NCBI GenBank assembly: GCA_947066105.1 | Contig: CAMSYM010000006.1 | Span: forward strand, 39,267 to 103,266 | Reading direction: 5' to 3' | Length of the DNA: 64,000 nt | Source of the DNA: an uncultured Clostridia bacterium | GTDB lineage: Bacteria; Bacillota; Clostridia; Christensenellales; Pumilibacteraceae | Shown here: positions 48,501 through 55,735 of the stretch, piece after piece | Layout of the letters: each line of letters starts with the position of its first letter | How positions within the stretch are numbered: the stretch's first letter is position 1 | Notes under the pieces: generated by a model | What the model was told of the DNA's origin: nothing | Seen by the model: only the letters and a program-made list of their open reading frames with translations | Database searches by the model: none | Translations under genes and position numbers: made by a program

Positions 48501-48617
48501 GATAATACCGTTTACCAATACACGATATTGTATAGTGCTTTCGTGTTCGTCAATAGCAATAACCGCCCCTTTGGACCGATCGTGCTTTATTAAAACAATA
48601 TCTCCGATTCTGAACAT
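45573..48617 (-). CDS. SNF2-family DNA helicase/translocase
   Basis: Protein of 1014 residues. A short N-terminal beta domain (1-55, resembling the Tudor-like domain of RapA-type proteins) is followed by the helicase: Walker A ADGVGVGKT (113-121), DEAH box at 237-240 in LVIIDEAHHI, motif III LLTATPIQ, and a C-terminal lobe with VVHGGVKDEER and QRIGRIDRNGQ. The last 350 residues include a charged coiled-coil and an unknown domain. The RapA-like layout resembles DrmD of DISARM defence, but no DrmA, DrmB or methylase is nearby. Its partner is the GHKL-like ATPase just downstream. SNF2 plus GHKL ATPase pairs are known from restriction-type conflict systems, so DNA-surveillance immunity is a reasonable inference. 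Confidence 0.85.
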   Translation of the reverse strand: MFRIGDIVLIKHDRSKGAVIAIDEHESTIQYRVLVNGIIGSYFESQLEAVTISTSPEVYSAQEVNALLTARLLLNPNINSLYSLNTAKINFIPFQFRPVLKVIKSDSPRILIADGVGVGKTIEAGLILKELEARFDIKSVLVICPRPLITEKKWQNELKDKFGENFKHLDGATLRYCLSECYAEEAWPLEYQKCIIPYSLFDEVLVNGDSKSGKRKRAEHSLSSLSPFPKFDLVIIDEAHHIKNPNTYAYAAAQKFCDNANSVVLLTATPIQLGDQDLYVLLKLLRPDLVFDYESFKHMAEPNPYINDAIKFVRSNKENWQELALESLLSAGNTAWGVAMLTTNNTYAKAIELLKSDHISDEQRVGLITDFEGLHTFARIINRTRRRDIGNFTLRKPETKKVAFTEKQAELYNKLLDTQAKILIQLHGDRCIKFMMTTIMRQAASCIYGLKPFLETILTRRLDELEVCDGGQDSDDYDSLYDNATIPQIKEAIKEILSMASDIDETDYKLEALTKTILDKQSMQKNKVMVFSSFRHTLKYLYDNLVAKNIRVGVVHGGVKDEERVHLRHRFMIDKSNHNSIDVLLFSEVGCEGLDYQFCDCMVNYDLPWNPQAIEQRIGRIDRNGQESESVSIVNIITDGTIDCDIYERCLSRIGVFNASIGDSEEILGEITKGIYDIVESYTLTPDERREKLQQLRDNKVRLIQETERMESEKHTFFGLDMSESVMKKELEDATNIRLSEIAIVNLIETYFKKKLGDSKTYIVGSDKIKTLRLNEENRNKLLLDFNKLQRQINPTYRTWEGYLKGAKKFDKVTFDGKCAAENPDALFIMPTHPLVKQAIVSYEHDPVTCVLKTKNKDLPCGKYPFLVYEWQYKGIKPNCRLQVITEMAIENDVMLNAIFNAESDNGMPIIDTQDLEAKHYSLWHKTKQTYIAEAEQIIGDRKQSLSVSEKALEHSIEEQIRNATDVKILRMKKSELETKKTIYAEKMDALNALIGQADIVAKKLVEGVLIIEE

Positions 48618-48618
48618 C

Positions 48619-48644
48619 TATATGTACCGCCTATATGTACCGCC
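48619..48644 (-). repeat. Tandem 13-bp repeat in the SNF2 gene leader
   Basis: GGCGGTACATATA occurs twice in direct succession, ending one base before the ATG at 48617. Between promoter and start codon it could alter translation if copy number changes. Confidence 0.8.
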
Positions 48645-48661
48645 GAAATTTATTTATAACA

Positions 48662-48690
48662 ATTATAGCACAAGATCGCTCTCAAATCAA
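48662..48690 (-). promoter_or_regulatory. Promoter of the SNF2-ATPase module
   Basis: TTGATT (48685-48690), 17 bases, TATAAT (48662-48667) on the minus strand, 45 bases before the ATG. Confidence 0.65.
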
Positions 48691-48721
48691 GGTATTGATT
48701 AGCCAATATGACATCAACGAA

Positions 48722-48858
48722 AATCGGGTTTCCCGATTGTTTCTGCGAGGCGGTAGTCGAGCATCAAAAAAGTCAAAATCTACGGATTTTGGCTTTTTTC
48801 TTTACCTCGTAAGATGTTCGTGGGGACACTATTGGCAGACGGTTTTTACACCGCCTGC
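48722..48858 (-). terminator. Hairpin cluster after the recombinase gene
   Basis: In minus-strand order: a GCAGGCGGT / ACCGTCTGC stem (48835-48858), GGTAAAG, a 15-bp stem with T run (48766-48799) that should terminate the recombinase transcript, and the palindromic AATCGGGAAACCCGATT (48722-48738). This order recurs at 51.6-51.7 kb and, inverted, at 63.4 kb. Confidence 0.6.
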
Positions 48859-48871
48859 TGTGTCCTTGTTA

Positions 48872-50721
<1,850 letters not shown>

Positions 50722-50803
50722 TCTTTGCTTACTCCCTGACTTTTCCGTAAATTACTCCCGTTATTAACGGCACAAACGCAGGGAACGTTTGCTCGTTAAT
50801 ATT

Positions 50804-50872
50804 TTACTCCGTCACTGCGTCTTTTTCAGACGCCACGGTTACTTCAAAAGCTACTCGCGCTTTTGTAAACAT
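50804..50872 (-). CDS. Possible 22-residue peptide in the recombinase leader
   Basis: ATG at 50872 overlaps the end of the preceding 70-residue gene in another frame and reads FEVTVASEKDAVTE before TAA at 50804. Its last codons (ACGGAG TAA) form a ribosome site for a further open frame (NEQTFPAFVPLITGVIYG) that also lacks a standard start. A chain of overlapping mini-ORFs would couple translation down to the recombinase. Weak evidence. Confidence 0.25.
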   Translation of the reverse strand: MFTKARVAFEVTVASEKDAVTE

Positions 50873-51063
50873 TGTTCTTGCAATGCTTTATACCCTTCTT
50901 CTATTAGCTGTACCTTTGTGAAGTCGTATCTTTTCAAAAACTCATTTATCTCTTCGGCTTTCTCTCTCGGTACACTCGTCCCCCATACCATACACTTGGC
51001 TTTACGTTCAGCCTTATGTCGTTCTTCATATCGCTTGTCCTTTACCTTTCTACTATTCTCCAT
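50851..51063 (-). CDS. Small basic protein of the mobile element
   Basis: Protein of 70 residues, very basic and helical at the N-terminus (RKVKDKRYEERHKAERKAK), followed by a short SVPREKAEEINEFLKRYDFT segment typical of element-encoded accessory proteins with a helix-strand-helix layout. I recognise no family. ATG 51063 with GGAGG 7 bases upstream is chosen over the TTG at 51069. It is probably co-transcribed with the recombinase. Confidence 0.5.
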   Translation of the reverse strand: MENSRKVKDKRYEERHKAERKAKCMVWGTSVPREKAEEINEFLKRYDFTKVQLIEEGYKALQEQCLQKRE

Positions 51064-51174
51064 AACCAAGCCTCCGTAAAAATATCTTGTCGTATATATA
51101 CGATTATATACATTATACTTGCTTAGGTTCGTAAAGTCAAGCGTTTGTCAATGTTAATACGACTTGGATATGTA

Positions 51175-51624
51175 CTAATCGTCGTCCATTGCGTTTAACA
51201 TATCCACCTCATACTTTGTAAGACAAGTCGGAGTATCCCGCATCGCACCGCTATCGAACTTTTCTGCCGGTATAGGCTTGCCTTTTAGCTCCGCGCTTTT
51301 AGCATTGAACAGCGAACATACTATTGACTTGCTTATAGTCGTATTCATTACTATCTCTTGCAATAGCTTTACCATCTCGGCTATGCGTTCGTCGGATACG
51401 GTTTTTACTTCTATTGCCTGTGGACGTTGTTCTTCTTCCAACCGCACTTGGTCGCCGAGTTTACTCTTCAACAACATCGGCAACCCGTATTGTAGCGCAT
51501 CGTTTACAAGCCGATTAAAGCTCTTATAATACGGCAACAGTTTTTCGATTATTTCGAGCATATCGCAATCCGTAATCGAAATGTACTGTCTTGTATTGCC
51601 GCTTAATATAGCATTTCTATTCAT
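51175..51624 (-). CDS. Mobile-element accessory protein, ribbon-helix-helix-like
   Basis: Protein of 149 residues. The N-terminal strand (RQYISITDCDML) and two helices (EIIEKLLPYYKSFNRLVNDAL) resemble ribbon-helix-helix DNA-binding proteins; the rest is helical with no motif. CGGGAGAA lies 6 bases before the ATG. It is the first protein-coding gene after the repeat array and two-hairpin leader, so it is probably the first gene of the recombinase operon and may bind the element's DNA. Confidence 0.5.
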   Translation of the reverse strand: MNRNAILSGNTRQYISITDCDMLEIIEKLLPYYKSFNRLVNDALQYGLPMLLKSKLGDQVRLEEEQRPQAIEVKTVSDERIAEMVKLLQEIVMNTTISKSIVCSLFNAKSAELKGKPIPAEKFDSGAMRDTPTCLTKYEVDMLNAMDDD

Positions 51625-51641
51625 TTAATTCTTCTCCCGAA

Positions 51642-51707
51642 AAGTGGGTTTCCCACTTGTTTGTTTTCGCTCTGCGAAAAGCCCCAAAGTACAAAATGGT
51701 GTACTTT
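51642..51707 (-). promoter_or_regulatory. Two-hairpin leader module before the 149-residue gene
   Basis: On the minus strand: GCAGGTAAAG, hairpin AAAGTAC/GTACTTT (51686-51707), hairpin TTTTCGC/GCGAAAA (51664-51680), hairpin AAGTGGG/CCCACTT (51642-51658), then the ribosome site. It looks like an attenuator or structured leader; related copies lie at 48.7-48.8 kb and 63.4 kb. Confidence 0.5.
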
Positions 51708-51851
51708 GCTTTACCTGCTTCCAATCCATACAGATAATGGTGCAGTTTGCCTCTCTTGCAATTACTGTTTCCCTTATTGATTTTAGTTGCAATTTATCCC
51801 TCCGTTTAATCTATTTAGCTCAAGCATTTATAGACCGCCTGCAAGTCTTGT

Positions 51852-51863
51852 TAATAGCGCATA
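51852..51863 (-). other. Three-codon mini-ORF with a strong ribosome site
   Basis: ATG CGC TAT TAA preceded by AAGGAGGTGATGCGT, an almost perfect complement to the 16S rRNA end. It follows the left repeat array and precedes the two-hairpin leader, so it could act as a ribosome-stalling leader or standby site. Between it and 51708 I see no gene. Confidence 0.35.
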
Positions 51864-51890
51864 CGCATCACCTCCTTAAAATATCTTTCT

Positions 51891-52136
51891 ACTTAACCAA
51901 GGACACTTTTTCAGAAAATATTTATCGGTGGACGAAAGTTTCTAAAAAATCCTTTCACTTATCCAAGGACAGTTTTCTTGAAAAGTTGACGGTTTGAACT
52001 TAAATTTCTTCAAATAATTTTTCATACTCCTCTATATATCCAAGGACATTTTTTTGCATTTCACAACCGAAATACCAAAAATTTCTTTCATCGCCCTACA
52101 TATAACCAAGGACACTTATACTCGATTTTGCAACCA
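51891..52136 (-). repeat. Left array of GTCCTTGG repeats (4 copies)
   Basis: Read on the minus strand, GTCCTTGG cores start at 52114, 52048, 51971 and 51905 (spacings 66, 77, 66). Each is followed by TTAAGTAGA or ATATATAGAGG and AT-rich sequence. The array begins with GGTTGCAAAATCGA (52123-52136) and ends with TTAAGTAGA-x-AGATATTTTAAGGA. It is an inverted homologue of the right array at 63519-64000. Repeat-internal ORFs include a 27-residue one at 51943-52026 (STFQENCPW). Confidence 0.8.
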
Positions 52137-52178
52137 CGAAGCAAAAAAATTTATCTAAACTTTAATCTTCAGCGCACG

Positions 52179-52211
52179 AAAAAGGAAGTCAGTTAGTTCC
52201 GACTTCCTTTC
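52179..52211 (-). terminator. Terminator of the six-gene operon
   Basis: AAAGGAAGTC pairs with GACTTCCTTT, with T residues following on the minus strand, 63 bases past the radical SAM stop codon. Confidence 0.75.
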
Positions 52212-52273
52212 ACCATTTTATTAAGTTGTTGCAATTTAACCTATGCTATTAGACAATCTTTCTTTGTTATTAT

Positions 52274-52819
52274 CTATATCTTATCGCCGTTTGCTACAAT
52301 AGCCGAGCCAATATTAACTTCAACAGATTTGTTTTCATTTTGCGAAAACCAATCTTCGATACAGTCTTTATACCTGTCGGTTATGCAAATAATTCTTTGA
52401 TTGGCAGAGCCAAGAATCCGCCGCCTTGTTTCTTTGTTGTCGGCTTCGTATGCTCCGTCGAGTACGGCATCACAGCCGCTCAATATATCTTTAACCTCTT
52501 CATAGCGTTTCCCCGTAAAAGATATAACACCTAATCCGAGATTGCGTATCGCTTCGGTAAGCTGTGGTAGTCCTTGTTGTAGCGTCGGCTCGCCGCCCGA
52601 ATACGTTACGCCCTCTATACCGAATTCCCCTTTCGCTTCGGTTATAATTGAAACAAGCTCGTCAAGTGAAAGAATGTTCTTTGGAACGAGCGGTTGGTAA
52701 TCTGGATTGCAACACTCGCGACAGTGAATATTGCAACCCTGAAACCAAATACACAATCGCTTATTCGGGCCTTCGACTTCGGTGCATTGATTAATACTTG
52801 CAACGTTAAACTTAGTCAT
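52274..52819 (-). CDS. NrdG-like radical SAM protein
   Basis: Radical SAM protein of 181 residues. Cys29, Cys33 and Cys36 in FQGCNIHCRECCN form the CX3CX2C site for a [4Fe-4S] cluster; GVTYSGGEPTLQ binds S-adenosylmethionine. Length and motifs match the small activase type (anaerobic ribonucleotide reductase activating protein or related). No glycyl-radical enzyme is encoded nearby, so a normal NrdG role is unlikely. As the last gene of a helicase/AAA+/HEPN-like operon, overlapping the ClpB-like gene by 8 bases, it may modify a protein, nucleotide or RNA in that system. The substrate is unknown. Confidence 0.82.
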   Translation of the reverse strand: MTKFNVASINQCTEVEGPNKRLCIWFQGCNIHCRECCNPDYQPLVPKNILSLDELVSIITEAKGEFGIEGVTYSGGEPTLQQGLPQLTEAIRNLGLGVISFTGKRYEEVKDILSGCDAVLDGAYEADNKETRRRILGSANQRIICITDRYKDCIEDWFSQNENKSVEVNIGSAIVANGDKI

Positions 52820-54647
52820 TGTCGAACTCGAAATGCAATTTATCTTTTGCTACGCTGACAACAATTTTAGCTCCTTTGAACGATGACAAATCTTGCTTAT
52901 TTTCAAACATAAACATTGCAAGCTCGTCCAAAAGTTTATCGTTAATTGCGTTGAGAATATCACGACCACCCTTGCTACTATCCGCACCGCCCAAAATGTA
53001 ATTGATGAATTTGAGTTCATCATCAAATTCCAAATCGATACGATATTTTTCGGCAATAGCCTTCTGAACGGGGCGAAGCTTGGAACGCGCAATCTTGATA
53101 CTGAATTCTTTGTCTTTAATGAAGTTAAACGGAACGATATTGCTGTACCCGATACGTCCCAAAATCTCAGGACGCTTGATTTCGTTATCAAAATAGTTCT
53201 TCACAATTTTGATAAATTCTTCGGCAATCTCCTCATTCGATCCGCTTGACGATACTTCCGAAGCACCGAGGTTGGACGTAAAGATAATAACGCTCTCGCT
53301 GAAATAAACGGTTTCGCCTTTACTGTCGGTAAGACGACCGTCTTCGAGAATTTGCAAGAAGATGTCGAGGATTCTAGGATTAGGCTTTGCCGCCTTCTCA
53401 ATCTCATCAAACAAAATGATACTGAACGGCTTTTCTTTTACGGCATTGGTAAGCTGTCCGCCCTCTTCATAACCCACATATCCTGGAGGCGCACCAATGA
53501 GCTTTTGGTCGCTGTTTTCCTGCGCATACTCCGACATATCGAAACGAATACAAGCCTGCTCGTCGCCAAACAAGAATTTGGCAAGCGCTTTGCTGAGTTC
53601 GGTTTTACCTACGCCCGTAGGGCCGACGAAGAACAGCACGCCTTTGGGCGCAGAACGGCTTGAAGATTTGTGAATGCCCGTAAGCCCCATATACGCTTTC
53701 ACAACAACCTTTTCAATCTTTTCGATTGCTTCTTCTTGTCCCACTACACGCTCGGCAAGAATTTTCTTAATCTTCTTCACGGCATTATAATCGAGCTTTT
53801 CCCAAGGGTTATCCTTCTCGCCATACTTGAATAAAAGATACAACTGCTCAAACGGCATCTTACCCTCTTTACGGGAAAGCCGTGCAAGCTGTATTATTTC
53901 ACGGTTGGTAAAATCATCGAGCATATCAACGTACTCATTCTTTTTATCGCAAGTCATAAGCGTTTCGCCCGGCTTTAACTTAACCTCGAATCCGCTCTCG
54001 ATTTTCTCCATCATCTTTTCGCGCTCCGCTCTATCGGGCTTTGAGAGCGTCAAACAAGATACTTCGGGATTGCCTTGATAGAACGAAATGGGGAACATTG
54101 CAAGTTTGCTCGTGATGAGTACGATCGTGCTTTCATTGACTTCCGCCGAAAGATAATCGACTTTTTTATCCTTAATTGCTTTCCCGAGAAGCGTAATAAG
54201 CTGGCGCTCATCCGGAGGCAACTGTCCTCCGGTAGTAAACAAATAATCTGCCCAATTGAGGACGAACGCCGTTTTACGGTTGGGCTTTTTCAGATTCTTA
54301 AATATGATATTAAATATCTCGGCAGGCTCTTTGAATTGACCGCTACCCGTTTTTTCTTCTTTTTGCGTCGACTCGTCTTCGTCATCGAAAGCATAGGCAT
54401 CGCCTTCTACTTCCACCTCGTCAACGAGTGTAAGACGAGATACATCCCCGTCCAAACCGTCGATTCTATCCCAATAGAGTACGCCGTCGTAATCCATAGC
54501 TTTGAGCATATCCATAAGATACTGTTTGAGATCGACGATTTGCTTCTTCTCGTTTAAGTAAACGTCGCCGACGTTACCCTCAACAATAACGCATCTTTTA
54601 ATTCCTATTTCGCGTTTTAATCTATTAAAAGTCGTGATAAGTGCCAT
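52812..54647 (-). CDS. ClpB-D2-like AAA+ ATPase
   Basis: Protein of 611 residues. The first 290 residues resemble a degenerate AAA domain (IVEGNVGDVY instead of a true P-loop, then a DEDESTQKEEKTG acidic linker). Residues 300-600 form a complete class II Clp/Hsp100 module: VVGQEEAIEKI, Walker A GPTGVGKT (342-349), pore loop GYVGYEEGG (389-397), Walker B ILFDEIEKA (Asp414, Glu415), sensor FTSNLGA and arginine-finger region RPEILGRIG. It lacks the ClpB middle domain and any ClpP-binding IGF-type loop I can see. It probably remodels or unfolds a partner, perhaps the HEPN-like or coiled-coil neighbour. AAGGAGA precedes the ATG. Confidence 0.85.
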   Translation of the reverse strand: MALITTFNRLKREIGIKRCVIVEGNVGDVYLNEKKQIVDLKQYLMDMLKAMDYDGVLYWDRIDGLDGDVSRLTLVDEVEVEGDAYAFDDEDESTQKEEKTGSGQFKEPAEIFNIIFKNLKKPNRKTAFVLNWADYLFTTGGQLPPDERQLITLLGKAIKDKKVDYLSAEVNESTIVLITSKLAMFPISFYQGNPEVSCLTLSKPDRAEREKMMEKIESGFEVKLKPGETLMTCDKKNEYVDMLDDFTNREIIQLARLSRKEGKMPFEQLYLLFKYGEKDNPWEKLDYNAVKKIKKILAERVVGQEEAIEKIEKVVVKAYMGLTGIHKSSSRSAPKGVLFFVGPTGVGKTELSKALAKFLFGDEQACIRFDMSEYAQENSDQKLIGAPPGYVGYEEGGQLTNAVKEKPFSIILFDEIEKAAKPNPRILDIFLQILEDGRLTDSKGETVYFSESVIIFTSNLGASEVSSSGSNEEIAEEFIKIVKNYFDNEIKRPEILGRIGYSNIVPFNFIKDKEFSIKIARSKLRPVQKAIAEKYRIDLEFDDELKFINYILGGADSSKGGRDILNAINDKLLDELAMFMFENKQDLSSFKGAKIVVSVAKDKLHFEFDND

Positions 54648-54658
54648 TGTGTTTCTCC

Positions 54659-55735
54659 TTATTGTTTGTTTTTATTGGTATTCATTGCCTGATACTTCAT
54701 TGTGGAAATTTTATCAGGATTGCTCCATATTACCGTTTGCTTGGTGACTTTTATACCGTACACTTCTTCGAGGTCGTGCATAAACGGCTCTATATCCTTT
54801 TGGCAAGCTTGCCCCTCGTAACCGTGAAAATCATAAATAAACTTACCGTCAAGGAATATTCGGAATTCCGCCTTTTCGCCGCTCGCCTTTAATGCAACCA
54901 TAATTACTTCGTTCGTGTCGCGTTTGATTTTGATATTCTTTTTATCGATCACGAATCCACGTTGTTTTATTGCGTCCATTATGATTTTGAGCGACTTTTG
55001 ACGCACCTTTTCGCCGACAATTTCAGCGGTAGCATTTTGACGAATCGACGTAAGTTTTTCTTGCGCCGAACCTTGCACCTCGTCAATCACTTTATTTATC
55101 GTTTCGGGCGCAATGCGAGAGGCTTCGAGTTCGGCGCGTATCTTTGCTCGCTCTACTTCATAACGCTCCTCATACGTTTGATTGACCATCTGCTCCATAA
55201 GCGTTTGTCCTGCTTGCAACAGTTTATCTCCAACAAGCGTATTATCACTTAAATACGTCAAATAAGTAAACTGCCGAAGAACCTCATCACCTATTCCGTC
55301 CAACAATGTTTGCGTGCGCGAATCAATCGTTACAACGCCGTTGTTTTGTTCACGCATTTTGCGTTGGTGTTCTTGTATGCTTTCGCCGAGTAGTGTTTGT
55401 AATAAACTTTGAAATTCGATTAAACGTTTTGATGCAAGCTCGTTTACAGCATTCTGCAAATTTTGTGCAGAACCAAGACAACTTCCACCACTACGAGTTT
55501 CCGCATTCTTTTTGGCTTGCTCTAAAACCGCTTCAAGTTGATTGTTGAGAGTATTCCTTTCTTTGTTGATTGCAGCCGTCAAATCAGCCGCTTGCTGTGT
55601 CATAATTCTTATAGAAGTTTTTTCTAATCGAGCAAGCATTGCATCCAGCTCAGCTAACTGTTTTTCCGCAACCTCACATATGCTTTTGCATTGAATTGCT
55701 ATACCTTGGTAATCTATTTGAACGGTGTGGCTCAT
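54659..55735 (-). CDS. Coiled-coil protein of the six-gene operon
   Basis: Protein of 358 residues. Long helical heptads fill about 10-130 (EKQLAELDAMLARLEKTS, LAAINKERNTLNNQLEAVL) and 150-260 (YEERYEVERAKIRAELEAS). A C-terminal alpha/beta domain (about 270-345) contains FRIFLDGKFIYDFHGYEG. I recognise no family. The ATG at 55735 with AGGAGG 6 bases upstream overlaps the stop of the preceding gene (ATGA), so the two proteins are made together and may bind each other. It is a candidate scaffold for the ClpB-like ATPase. Confidence 0.7.
   Translation of the reverse strand: MSHTVQIDYQGIAIQCKSICEVAEKQLAELDAMLARLEKTSIRIMTQQAADLTAAINKERNTLNNQLEAVLEQAKKNAETRSGGSCLGSAQNLQNAVNELASKRLIEFQSLLQTLLGESIQEHQRKMREQNNGVVTIDSRTQTLLDGIGDEVLRQFTYLTYLSDNTLVGDKLLQAGQTLMEQMVNQTYEERYEVERAKIRAELEASRIAPETINKVIDEVQGSAQEKLTSIRQNATAEIVGEKVRQKSLKIIMDAIKQRGFVIDKKNIKIKRDTNEVIMVALKASGEKAEFRIFLDGKFIYDFHGYEGQACQKDIEPFMHDLEEVYGIKVTKQTVIWSNPDKISTMKYQAMNTNKNKQ

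Noticed and set aside
45573..48617. DISARM system anchored by a DrmD-like SNF2 protein
   Set aside because: DrmA, DrmB, DrmC and a methyltransferase are all missing; only the RapA-like layout is shared.
51891..52136. CRISPR array (regularly spaced GTCCTTGG repeats, also at 63519-64000)
   Set aside because: The units between cores are homologous to each other and to the other array, the core is only 8 bases, and no cas genes are present.
52274..52819. Prokaryotic viperin
   Set aside because: The protein is too short and its cluster motif (CX3CX2C in GCNIHCRECC) and context match the NrdG/activase type, not viperin.
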